In this document: positions 1 to 28,000 of the stretch, piece after piece
How the letters are laid out: the number at the start of each line of letters is the position of its first letter
Numbering within the stretch: position 1 is the stretch's first letter
Assembly (NCBI RefSeq): GCF_026213295.1
Contig: NC_079420.1
Span: 15,325,185-15,389,184, forward strand
DNA: 64,000 nt
Source of the DNA: Gadus chalcogrammus
Taxonomy: Eukaryota > Chordata > Actinopteri > Gadiformes > Gadidae
Reading direction: 5' to 3'
Position numbers and translations under genes: made by a program
Notes under the pieces: generated by a model
Seen by the model: the letters and a program-made list of their open reading frames with translations, nothing else
Database searches by the model: none
What the model was told of the DNA's origin: nothing

Positions 1-2008
1 TAATGCATCTGAGGGTCCTGAGAACTCTGCAGAGCTATGATACAGTACTAAACTGGGGTTCAGTAGTTCCACACCGCCCCTCCTGTCCGGCCACAAGCCC
101 CAGAGGTTTGCCTGAATTCAGAGATGGAGATAGACGGAGACAGAAACAGCTGGTAGACACTAAGTGACCTTATTTACACTTATGTGACTATAACCAAACA
201 TGAATTTTCAGCAGTATCCAAAGTAGGTTTGATCATTTACATTTGTACATTTGTCTTTAACAAAGTTTTGTTTTGTTTTCGACCTTAACAACTTAAACAC
301 TTTTACTATTGCTGGATTCCAGCATATTTTTAGCCAATGGATCCTATTGTATATTTGATGCTTCTTTATTTAAGGGAGGGGTCTTTGAATACCAGCAGAT
401 TATATAAAGATTGTGCAACCAAAAAATAAAACACTAACCAAAAAGTATCCGTTTGTGTCTGTGTATGTCAGTAAAGAAAAATACTTTTCACTGTTACAAT
501 TTTTAAATAGAACTTGTGTCAGAATGTAATCTTTAGAAACAATGCGTCATAAATACACAAGAACTGAAATAGCTGCGGGAGAGCCAATCCAATCAAAGAG
601 CAGATATGATGGTGACACATATGGATGCTGGATGGTTCAGGCAGAGTGGATCTTAGTTGCGTGGGAAGCAGCCCTGCAGTGGACATGCCACGTGGCTTAT
701 GTTCGGCGTTGGTTTAGATACAGATACAGCACCACTCAACTACCAAAGTTACACAGTCCTAGAGACAGGGACCATGGCAGTCTGTTTGCTAAGGCTGTAC
801 ATAGCTTGCTGTGGGTTTATGCTTGAATTTTCCGTCATTAAATGTAGTTGAAGGTTGAAGGTATGAGGTTCTCCACTGAAATGAAGAGGCGTATACAAAT
901 TGTAGAAGCGGTGTCTCTATCAGAGACGCTTTGTTTGATCATGATTTGGTCGGTGCAAGTCGCCATTTCAAACTCAGGTTTGGGCTAATCATGTAGAATA
1001 GGCATTATATGACCAACATATAATATGTTCTTGTACTGCAGAAAGGAGATCAGTATTGCAGAGTTGAATATAAATAAAAATGTAATGTTAAAGGACAAAT
1101 CTGTCTGACTTTTATCTGCAGGGAGGGAGGAAATCAATGGTCTGCATTCCTCAATAATCGGAACTCTACTTCAAGCGTTGAATCACCCGTTTCCTGTGGG
1201 GGAGGAGTCAACTCGTGGCGCTATGGCAACCGGCCAGGAGGATTGTGACGCTGATAAGTGTGTGATATGATGCAACCAAGCAGTGTGTGTAAAATACTGA
1301 GGAGCAGGGAATCACAATTCACCCTGCGAAAACAAAAGAAGAAATCCTTAAATGTAAAGATGAACACAACAAACGGACCAAATAACTAAGTTCTCTCGAT
1401 AAAACAAGTATCATTATTTTTAAATAGCGTCACACAATTCTGTATTCAATAATACTAAAATGAACAGGAAGTCTCCTCCCTCCTCCGTCCGTCCACTGGC
1501 AGCGTCCGACCCAGACAATAACACCAATCCACACATGCTCTCTCCTCCCGTCGCTTTGACAACCGCCTGATGGACAGGCCTTCTGTCAAGACTGCTGAGG
1601 TGAACCTGTGATGAGTGAACAGATAAGAGATTTAGTATGTTAATCGATCACTGTTATCACTGCTTGCGACTACAAGGCTTGTACACTAGAATGTGTGATT
1701 GGATGTTATTGGAGTCTGAAATCTGAAATCTGATAGATGCCTATCTATGGGGACATAAGACTTGAATCTCGCAGAATACATTCTAACTGATGCAACCTCA
1801 TTCATTAACAATATCTTCCATAAACATCCGTGTCTGACGTTCACAGGAGGGAGCCAAACAATTCCCAAAAGTGTCACTTAGAGATCCTTCTCCCCATTTC
1901 TGTAAATCAGAAATCCTTCCCACTGTCCATGAGGCAGTGCTAACAACGTAGACGCTATGATAAGACCACTGGGGTTTTGCTAACCTAATCCGCTCACCTG
2001 GACTGGGG
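1..2008 (-). other. Probable RANBP10 3' UTR and downstream flank
   Basis: No exon can be supported here on either strand; the short open frames show no recognisable protein. The stretch lies immediately after the RANBP10 stop codon (minus strand), so its right part is probably 3' UTR. A minus-strand AATAAA lies near 365-370 (TTTATT on the plus strand), but nothing shows it is used. The sequence is AT-rich with a more GC-rich, CpG-containing segment around 1130-1260. No tandem repeat or transposon end was recognised. Confidence 0.4.
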
Positions 2009-17582
<15,574 letters not shown>

Positions 17583-18200
17583 TTTTCGCTCGGTGATGTC
17601 TTGTTGTTTATTTATCTGTCCTACGCTCTGGGTCAATCCATGGAAGTATACTCAGAGAGTGAGAGAAAATAGCTGTGGTGTGACATCCCCGGATAACCAC
17701 CAACGCTCATTACCGTAGTAATAGACTATGAAGTTTGGGTACTGTAGTTCAATCCCTGTCCCTTCCGTCGGCTACTTTTTCTAAATGACTACATAACCCC
17801 GCTTCAGTATCTCTGTTGGGTTTTCACCTTTCCACTGTAGGCCTACTGTAGATAGGAAATGTAGTTTTTCTCGTCTTCGTGGGGAAATGTAGCAATATGC
17901 GTGCTGTACACATGCCGATATAATGTGACATAAAACATTGCCTGAATGTTGATTTGATCGAACATTTTGTCCACATTTAATGGTGGATTTCAATAACGAT
18001 CAGGGATTATGATACGTAAGTTAAATTAGCCTACTTTAGGAAGGAATACCCAATTTACGTTATCTATAAAATAGGCGTCATGTCACGCCATGCTTAATTA
18101 TTCCTAAATTTGAAAAGAGTAAATATTCTTTGGACATCTAAGAATTCTGCTATAATAATATACTTTCAGGCTCGAACGTCAAAAACCCATATACACTGTA

Positions 18201-18268
<68 letters not shown>

Positions 18269-19041
18269 GGAGAGAGGGAGAGGGGGGGAGAGAGAGTTTG
18301 TGTTCAGTATTCACATTGCTTTATTTCACATTTCAGAGTTAAATACGTATACACTGACTGTATCGTAGGGATGTATGGATCATATTATTGTGGCTTTAAA
18401 AAAAATGTATATGTCTGTTATGATGGAGATGAGCTTACTAATATGTAAATTGTTAAAGGGCTTCCTTCTTTAATTAATATCTGTTCATATTTTCAACCAT
18501 CCTTTAAAAAAATAATAATTGTGAATTGTTCAATTATTTTAGTAAAGGTTTGCTAGAATTAATAGAGTTACCCTGTTTTTGATTACCTGATTTTGAAATT
18601 GGTTCACAAATGAGGGTGTATTAATTTATTCACGTTACTGTCCTAGACTTCTATAATAATGTCACACACTGCCACACACCAATACAAGTAGGCTATCCAA
18701 TAAGTTGTGGTAGCATAGGAAATGCTGATGCATGTTTTAAACTTTTCTCTCAATGCCTTCTTTCAATGTCTTACTTTGATTGTGTAGCCGGCATCTCTTA
18801 TTGATTGTTCAGTACCTTGTCTATCAACTGTCATTTTTCAAGTGTGCTATAACCTAAATAAACTGGAACTTCAATTTTAACTTCTCTTTCGTTGAAGGAC
18901 CCAGAACCCACGTTGGTCTGTTTCTTTTTACTTTATTTAGTGAGTTTGTTAGTGTAAGGCTATGTTGTAATATGAATGAGGTAAGGCTTTGCAGTATGAA
19001 TGCAGTGCCCACCAATCTTAACACCTTGACCTTGATCACTA
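17583..19041. other. RANBP10 5' flank / divergent intergenic region
   Basis: Probable 5' UTR and promoter side of RANBP10 near 17583-17750, with no TATA box recognised at a convincing position, followed by AT-rich DNA. A (GA)n array is listed separately. No gene was recognised. In human, TSNAXIP1, CENPT and THAP11 lie between RANBP10 and NUTF2; none of their protein motifs was seen here. Confidence 0.6.
18206..18297. repeat. (GA)n microsatellite
   Basis: GA array of about 90 bp, degenerating into GGGAGA units at its right end, about 0.6 kb upstream of RANBP10 exon 1. Confidence 0.98.
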
Positions 19042-19547
19042 CCAGGGGCGGTTCTAGACCAAATTTCATGGGGGGGCAGACTGGGGCCAATTGTTTTGTT
19101 GGAGGGGCACATTGAATCCGGGACGCAAAATATTTAGTTTAGTAAGTAACGGCATCCAAAAACACAATATACAATAATTGGCTTTTTCCCGCTACAACAT
19201 TTATTTCAGTAGCATAGTATTAAGTGTTTCCTTCAGTTACAGCAATTGTCAATATTATACATTTCAAATGTTTCATTGGTTAAGGCAATTGTCAATATTA
19301 CAACATTTTGGGTTTCCTTCACTGACATCAAACCACTCATACATCAACAACAGCAATAAAGTCAGTATGATATATTATAAATCTCAAGTTCCACCTTGTG
19401 CGTCAGTGCCACACCATCGCAAGCAATCGACCCCCCATCCGGACGGAGGTAAAAAGAAAGTTTGGAGTGGGGGCCACTGGGGGGTACGAGCTCAGTTTTA
19501 CGGGGGCATTGGCCCCTGCTGCCCCCCCCCCCCCCCAAGAACCGCCG
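19042..19547. mobile_element. Probable non-autonomous DNA transposon
   Basis: The left end reads CAGGGGCGGTTCTAGACC. The right end reads AAGAACCGCC, the imperfect inverse, after a C-run. The flanks GATCACTA (19034-19041) and GATCACTT (19548-19555) look like an 8-bp target duplication with one mismatch, as expected for hAT elements, though the right terminus seems to lack its last bases. No open frame of transposase type was seen. Confidence 0.6.
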
Positions 19548-20579
19548 ATCACTTTAAATGTGGAGGTCAGTACAGAAATATTTAAGTATGCTTCAATAAG
19601 TAAGTCTCCTGTAATATACTACATGGATCTGAGGTGGAAGCAGACCTGACACACTGAGAATAGCTGATTGAAGTTTCCACTCAAAAGATAAAACTCTGGA
19701 CACTCTCCAGGGGATTTCCTCATTTGACTGTAGTTCATATTGCCACCACAAGATGACGACAATTTTAAACGTGGTTGAAAGAAGGTCAAACAGGCGATAC
19801 ATAATGCCCTGATTATTGGCATTATATTCCTGCGCCTTGTGCTATATTAGCTGTTGGCAGTTTCGAAACGTGTGCGCTGAGAATGCAGATGCTCTTGATC
19901 CCAGCTGTAAAGTAACACGTTCTTGTCTGACCACATCTGGTCAAAGCGTGTGTTCCAGGTGATCCTATGTAGTAGGCCTACTGATGAGCTATGACAAAGC
20001 AAACATGGGGTCGTAGGCTGTAATTTTTTTAAATGTATTATATATATATGTATATATAGACCTATATGAATGCTGGCTATATACTACTAATGCAGTAAGC
20101 GTTCAGTAGGCGTCCACAGATCCACAAGCAGGCGGTGGGACCACCAGGGCTTGCCCTCTCCCTCCAGGACACAGATACAGTCTATGTTTTGGACCGCGGA
20201 CCAGCCTTGGCAGACAATTTTAGAGAGGATAATAACCTTTCATACCTAGAACATATTTTCCTAATAAATTATTAACATCTGGGTACTTGATGTTGCACCT
20301 TGTTATTAATATGTATTGCATGTCTTCCATCACCAGAATTTGAAATGTAGGCCTACATATAAATTAAATTAGTGTCTTATGTGTTTTGGATGTGTTGTGG
20401 ATTGTATATGACGCTTGGTGAACCTACATCGAACCAGCTGCTGTCAAACATGTTTGCACATATGTCGAATCTAGTATTTGAATCTGTATTTGCTACTATT
20501 TTAACCGTAAAATAAAGCGGGACGTTCATTTTTTTGCATAAACAATTCACCGTTTTAAACTACTAATGGCAACATATTT

Positions 20580-20710
20580 TTGACTCAAACGGCCATGATT
20601 CTTTGGGCGGATTACGATTCTCGGCGTGCGTCTGTCGTAGACGGTCGTAGCAGAGTAGACACACTGGACTGTAATCGCTATACACGGGCGGCTGAGCGGT
20701 GTTGGTTTAC
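20580..20710 (+). promoter_or_regulatory. Candidate NUTF2 non-coding first exon / promoter
   Basis: A locally CpG-rich stretch (about 20610-20700) in otherwise AT-rich DNA ends at a good donor, TTTACG|GTAAGT (GT at 20711). It lies 1.3 kb upstream of the NUTF2 start codon, whose exon opens after an acceptor (TGCAG at about 22020, or ATTCAG at about 22030). This fits a 5' UTR exon, but no direct evidence of transcription is visible. Confidence 0.3.
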
Positions 20711-22030
20711 GGTAAGTTCCTTCGATTTAAACCCTCATATGAACAATGAATGGATATATAATGCAAATAAAATGTCTAATGTTTCGTACGACCATTTAAC
20801 AAACGGGAGCCAGCAGAAAGGCATAGTCCGGGTGCACCGGTACCAGTCGGTCACGCCTATGTGTGGTACCTGCAGCGGACTGGACAGTGAGCACGGGCCC
20901 GGAGGAGAGTCAGCGAAGAAGAGGCACAGTGGAGGGGGACACATAAACACTGAGCACACAGGATATTTTTAGAACTCCGTGGAAAAAGTATATACTAGCA
21001 ATACAAATATCGCAATTAACTCGTGTCCGAAATGGTTGTCAGGCCCGTGGAGTCTGTAGCTATTCGTGCTATATGTTTTGTCAATGGGTTGATTGGGACC
21101 TCTGGAAACGCTCTTGATCTGGTCAATGTTAGCAAACGAGCTAGCAAATACGCTAGTAATAACGAGATGTCAATGACTTTTAATCTTTCCGTAGTGACTG
21201 GCTTGATTCCCCCTCGGATTTTATCAGTAACTTATGCGGGTTTGTTGATGACTTGCCTGAGCTTTTGTTTTGTCGATAATATCAAGATCAGCGCGTGGAA
21301 CTGAAAAAACCTGACCCCATGGTTTATTTGTAGCCCCCATGGCTCACACACGGTGTAACATGTCACTGTCATTAGCTGTGTCACCAAACGGACCAAAGAA
21401 GGCCCGCGTAACTCAATATGCTCATGCTTGCACGCCTGGGCGAATAACGCAAACAGAAGCCAATGTATTGTGAATACAATATCCACTACTAGGATGCACA
21501 ATCGCACTTTCCTTAGTCTACAGCACTTTTGATTGTGTTGCGTCAGTGTTACCCTGCTGTTGTGAGTTGTATACCATGGATTTTCTTGCGACCGCACCCC
21601 CTTTCAAAATTCCAGAGAGGGCATACGTTACAATGTATTTTGAAAGTTGGCTGAATTTATTATATCAACAGAACCTGCCAATCTTTTCTTAAAAATTACC
21701 AGTCAGTATTTCCTATTTATTACCAGTTATTATCCTAATTTACACCCCCAGTGATGTAAACAATAACACATACATATTACAATACCATACAATAACATAT
21801 GCATGTATTATTTGCCATGCATTACATTATACGTTTTACAAAAGTGTTGTTGATTTTGTTGAAATCTATGTTATTGTTCAAATGTAAAGATATATTGTTT
21901 ACATTGTTGATCACAATGTTTTTTTTTATTATGCCTATACCTTATAAAACAAAAAGAAAAGATCTGCTCAGGAGAAACCTTCACCTGATTTCCCTGTGTC
22001 TGTCCAGTGCCGGCTGCAGGTTGATTCAGG

Positions 22031-23857
22031 ATGGGGGAGAAACCTCTATGGGAACAGATAGGATCAAGCTTTGTGCAACACTACTACCAACTTTTTGACA
22101 CTGACAGAACGCAACTCGGATCAATATATGTGAGTTTTGAAAACGATCAATATATTTTTTTACCCATTAAGTATTCTTCTGATTTGCTTCTCGGTTGTCC
22201 TTTTCAGCCACTTGACGAATCAACATTCTCATCACAAAAAACATGTTGTTTGTCTTAAGGTTTCCATCTATTTCACAAATGATCCTCCTAAAATTATGTT
22301 GATACATATTAATACAGACACAGGTTGCTATACTGAAAGGTATAATATATTGCATCTTCAAATTCTAAATACGACTAGATGTATAATGTTGAGTGGTGTA
22401 CATTTATTATCCCCAATGTTTCAAACAATGCTCAAACAAAGAAATCTTCGGTTTTATTCAACCACAGAAGGGCAAAATTTGGTTGCCTGTCAATGGTATC
22501 AAATCCCCTTCCTCCCCTAAATTCCTGGGAAACATTAATCCATTAGAGACCTAATTTATTGATATGATATTTCAATATAAGTTTAGTTTATGCTACAGCA
22601 TAAGCTGATAGCTTGTGCTACTATGAAACGTCTCTCATTCCAGTCACCAAGCTAGTGTGTAATATAACGTTGTTTTGTCCTTGAACATAATTTCTGAGTG
22701 AGTCTGTCGTATATATTCACTGGCAATGGTGGTGAAGAAAACAAACCGCCTACTTCACAACGTCATCAAACTACGTATTTTATTATTATTTTGGTTGAGA
22801 CATTACATATTATACATGACCTGTAAGGTATAGTCTTCTTGAAGATGCTCTATGTCTATATGGCAAAGGCTCTAGATGTGTTTTCTGCTCTCTCCTGATT
22901 GTTAAAGCACATCCTCTGAAATAATTGTTCTGGTGCTGAAAAGGCGGATATGAACCTTGTGTGATACGCTTCTAATGTTGTCTTACTTGTGTTTTCTTTC
23001 TTTCTATTTCACCTCCGTTCCCTCCAGATTGATGCATCATGCCTTACGTGGGAGGGACAGCAGTTCCAGGGAAAAAGAGCAATTGTTGAGAAACTCTCAG
23101 TGAGCTTTTTTTATATGTCAAGTGTTTATATTATAGGTATGGCAGGGCAAAGGGTGATTGATAATAAGCAGAAAAAAAAATAAACATGATTTTATGCATC
23201 TGCTATTTTAATGTAGGTATCACTTTTGCAACATCCAACCATTACTATTCATTAGTCTTGTTGTTTCAGATTAACATTATATTTTGTGTTCCAACCCCGA
23301 TTCTTATGTTCTTTAGAGCCTGCCCTTCACAAAAATAGCCCACAGTATAACAGCACAGGACCATCAGCCTACCCCAGACTGCTGTATCCTCAGTATGGTT
23401 GTAGGGCAGCTAAAGGTGAGCAACACATTGAGCATGATGCTCACCAACAGCCCGGTTTCATGGTTCATAAGTACTCTTTCTCAGGTTGAAACTAGTCCTT
23501 AAGCATTTGTTGTCAGTCTTTGATATTGAGGTTGTATTATACATTTGTATGCAATATTTTTGGCAAAGAATATATTTACAGTGAAATTAAAATGGACTTT
23601 TTGCAAATGTCCACTGCCATATTATTGATCAACATATTTTTTATTTCACAAAGAAGATATTCAAATAGCCAATTTGCGTATATTTTAAAGCAAATCCTGT
23701 AAGATGTTGATGTTAACTTGCTTGCCTGTGTATTTGTTCACAGGCAGATGATGACCCCATCATGGGATTTCACCAGAGTTTTATCCTGAAAAATATTAAT
23801 GATGCATGGGTGTGCACCAATGACATGTTTAGGCTGGCGCTCCACAACTTTGGCTAA
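22031..23857 (+). CDS. NUTF2: Nuclear transport factor 2 (NTF2), 4 coding exons
   Basis: NTF2 is a small homodimer that carries Ran-GDP through nuclear pores by binding FG-nucleoporins, replenishing nuclear Ran. Exons 22031-22129, 23028-23099, 23317-23415 and 23744-23857 join in phase 0 at every junction and give exactly 127 residues, the usual length. The sequence begins [20 protein letters not shown] and ends [10 protein letters not shown]. Family-known functional residues are present: W41 (FG-repeat binding), and E42, D92 and D94 (Ran contact). All introns are GT-AG. The ATG at 22031 matches the family start, a few bases after an acceptor, so the upstream exon is non-coding. No defect was seen. 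It is divergent to RANBP10 and precedes EDC4 in the same direction. Confidence 0.98.
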
Positions 23858-25085
23858 AGGGCATCACTCACCCCTGACGAGTGGGTACGAGTGCCCTCTC
23901 AAGGTATGGGAGGCACAGAGGAGCGAAGGGGGGGAGGAGAATCGAGGGGTAACTCTTCCCTCCCTCCCTCCATCTTATTCAGTCCTGTTTGACAAACACC
24001 CGGATTCCTGATGTCAATCACAGAACTTGCTGGTGGACATTTTTTAACCACCTCATCAAGTAGAATTTCTTTGGGAGCTGGCTGAAAAATCAGATACCGC
24101 TGTCTGCCCCTCCACTGATCTGCATGACGCTGGAAGCCCTCATTACATTATCTACCGTCAAGCCAGAGCAGAAAGACATTTGCTAGCTTAATGACGCCAT
24201 TCAATGACTTGGTTAAATTCTACTCTGTTCCTACTAAGCTGTTTTTCACTTGATTCTGCTAAAGAGCTGTTGATTGATGATGATCTGTGATGATTTTAAG
24301 AGACGCTACTCTTCAGTTCACACATCTTTTGGGTTCATTTTAGGTAAGTTGTGTGCATTTTCACGCATCTAAGTAGGTTCTATAACTAACCCTTATCTTC
24401 TTAAAGATGGATACATTTGCCATGATTCATGTTGTCAGGCTTTGATTAAGCTATCCAAAGAATAATGAAACTTGACCCCACTTTGTCTTTTGCTTTGATA
24501 CTCGCTTAGAGTAAGATGAATATCACAGCCATGTCATACAATAAAATCTGGACTATTTCGTAATGTTGTGGGGATGTGTCTTTTCCATGGAGTAAAACTA
24601 TTTTAAATGGGCCTGCTATACAATTCAATAGTTTGATATATCTTTTTTATCCCCTTATCTTACCCAAAATGGTAAAACATTATTTAGGTAAGTCTGGTGA
24701 TGAAGGTGTGATGAAGGGCTTCTGTTTTATACATGCAGCAGTCTTGGTCCGTTGTACTGAACTTGTTTCTAATTAATTATTCAATATAAGTACGCCAATA
24801 ATACAACGAATCACTAACAGTATGCATGCAACTGCATCTATTTCATGTTCACATGGTTAACGTTGTAATTACCAAACGATTTGCATGTGGAACTCATGGG
24901 GTCGACAGTCTGTAGACCGATGAACCAAGTCGGAACCAATTGATGCATGGGGTTTTCGGAAGACGTTCAGTGCAGCGGAAGTTTAGACGGTTGCTCGGGG
25001 TGAACGGATTGAGCACTGACAGCATCGCACAAATCACCAAACAATTTTCTCCCCTAAACTAACCCAGTTTCCCCTTCCCTGACCC
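23858..25085 (+). other. NUTF2 3' UTR and NUTF2-EDC4 intergenic region
   Basis: The first 0.7 kb is the probable NUTF2 3' UTR, ending at the AATAAA of 24540-24545. The remainder is the EDC4 promoter side, with an octamer ATTTGCAT at 24879-24886 and a GCGGAAG (ETS-like) site near 24975. No further exon was recognised. Confidence 0.7.
24540..24545 (+). terminator. NUTF2: NUTF2 polyadenylation signal (AATAAA)
   Basis: Canonical AATAAA about 0.7 kb after the NUTF2 stop, followed 20-35 nt later by a GT-rich stretch (GTTGTGGGGATGTGTC), the usual downstream element. Confidence 0.7.
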
Positions 25086-28000
25086 ATGGCTTCTAATTCC
25101 AACATAGACATTGAGGGTGCTACCCAGCATCTTCGGGACATCCTCAAACTTGACCGCCCAGTGATCAGCGCCGGTAAGGTGGCAGAATGAAAAGCGCTAC
25201 GCGTTCTAGGCCGCGTAAGCTAATAAGATGCTAGCTAGCTGGCTACATTGCTAGCCTTTGGTTAGGTTTCTGCATTGGTTTAACAACGACTTGCTAACGC
25301 TACAACAGTTAGCGGTAGCATGAGAACATTAGCCGCCTCCTCATTTGATGTGAACAAGCTGCCTGGACACTAAAGAAACTATATTTCAAAGTAGTTGAAT
25401 GCAGAGATAGATAACGGGGTGGCCCAAAGTAGCGTGTAAGCGGCTGACAAGGTTTCATAGATTAATTGCCATGCAGGCAGCCAGGTGAAGTTACTTAACC
25501 GTAGCACTTAATGTTGTACGTGTGAAACCGAAACTACGTCGGGCGTTGAGGAACTTCTTTGCTAGTGAAATACATTTTTAATAGTTGTGTAGGATGAATG
25601 CAATATGTTATTTAGCTAAGTTATATATATTTTCTTTACAATCTAACGCTTGTTGCATGAGGGCTCATACTCAAGCCGCCGAGTGTGTCTGATACATTGA
25701 TGCATTTCATTGTTCATTTAAAACATTATAGTATCACCAATTGTGCAATTTTCTCCAGATTAACGAACCTTCAACTGTACATAAATTGTTAAAAATTGCG
25801 TATCAACGTCAATATGAAATGATTACATTCCAAGGAAAAAAACGGCTTTAACACAGCGTTGTTATAGGCGTCCATTACTCCTTGCTCTTGGATGTTGTAA
25901 CGTTATTTGGAAGAGTTGAAGGAATGTTTTGAACTGTCCCATTTAACAGATATTGTAAACCGTTCTGCAAAGAAAAACTAGTAAAGAAGTGGGAGTGTGA
26001 CTGTGGACATCAAAAATGTTAGAATGTTCTATTCGTTTTTGACATAACAGATCTGAAACCTAATAAACAGACACTCACATTTATATAATTGCTATTCTGA
26101 CTTTGACTTTGGGTATATTTTTCCCTCTCAGATGTTGCATCGGTTGACGGCCCAAGAAAGACATCTTTCAATGGGGATCTGAATGGACTGCTGGGAGCAG
26201 CAGGTCTTCTAGGAAGTGGAGACCGGTCAACCATGGTTGACAATATTGGACCCTGTGCAGCTGACAGCAACAATGCTCGAGAGACTCAGATAATGTAAGG
26301 AGTTTTATTAATGTTGATGCCCAATTTCTTAAGTCAGATAAATCCTACACGGGAAGTAAGCGATGTTCACATCAACAGGATAAGTTGAGGAATACATCTG
26401 CACATACTTGGGTTTTGAAGACCTTTGTACCACTAGCATTGCCTTCAATTAAATACCAAAACTCATGCTTAATAACTTGTAAATACTATTTACTATTATA
26501 AATTTACTATAATAGTAAATATACGAGCCGTATGCTATTATATCTGGAACCGAAGATTTGCCGTTCTTTTCGTGACGTCTGCCTGCCTAGGCACTGAGAC
26601 ATCACAACCAAGAGGCGCTGGCGTGAATCTAGACATGTGGAGCTCTGTCTGGGCAGCAGCTTAATTCAGCATTCGAGAGAATGCTGAGTTCTTCGGAAAC
26701 GTATAGTTTAACGCCATAGTGTTTGTGGATGGTGAAGTTCCGTCTGAGCAGTGGTTAATTTAATGTCTGCGCCCGAGCGAGGGTTAGGCTTCCCGGACAC
26801 CTTAAGTTTATCGCTACGATGCGTGGCACATTTCATATGCAACATCACTAATTATGATGCTCAACGACAACGACAGTATCAAAGAAGTAACACAAAGTTG
26901 GCGTTGATGGTAACCATGGGGTTTACACGCCCCTCTCGTTCCTAAAACTCAACACAAGCTTTTTTTAATTGTTCAAATTCCAGCTGAAACAGTGGGTTCA
27001 TTGGTTCTTTAAGATCTAGATCTGGCAAGGTCTAGACTGTTATGATTTGAATCCTTGTGTTGCATACAGTCACATCAATCAATACATACAAACAAACAAA
27101 CTTTTAAATTGCCAAACAGCTGCTCTAGATTGAAATGAAAAGACTCCAGATAGCCTGTTTTGCTGTTGAGACAAATAAACCTATGTTTACTCATTGACTT
27201 CTTAAAAATATTTTTCTCTGTCATTATTAATATTGGATGGAGTTCCTCTATCTTAAGCCTCTGTATCATATTTTATGCGGTTATTGTAATTCGTAGCACG
27301 CTATTTTTGCTCGGTCAGCAAGTTCACACAAGCTACCAATTTGCATTATCTTTGCATAATCCTTTGAAAAAATAAAAGGTACCATAGGCCCCGTTTACAC
27401 TAGCACGCGTGCGGGTAAAAACGACAAAATATTTTATCGGAAGTGCCTTTCGTTTAAACGGTGACAGCGTTTTTGGGGCTTAAAAACGCAAAAATCTGAA
27501 TCCACCCTCCGGAGTGGAAAACTTGAATACTCTCCGCCGTAGCGTTTCCGTCTACACTGCCAAGACGCAAAACTCTGCTCAGATCTGCTCACGTCGCGTA
27601 CGCGTTTACGTCGCATACATGCGCCAGTACAGGGAACTAAACAAACATGTTGGATTATATCCATGCGTCAGACCGTCAAGCTGCTCTTGCAGCTCTAATA
27701 AACTCACAGGAGTCTTTCCACGAATTGTACAGGATATGTACAGATAGTATTACTGAACAGAGAAGGATCTGTAATTATGTTTTGGTTTTGTAGTGCAGAT
27801 AAGAGAAGAAGGAAGATTCTACGCATGCGCTCAGACATGGCAGTGTTGTGTGATGGTGTATCACAGCACCACCTAGCTGCCTGGCATGCATACCCAATCG
27901 AATTGCACACACTTTTGCGTCACCGTATGCACGCAGATTTCCTCCCCGAAAACGCTTGTCTAAACACGGAATAAAAAGTGAGGACGCAACGCCACTTTTG

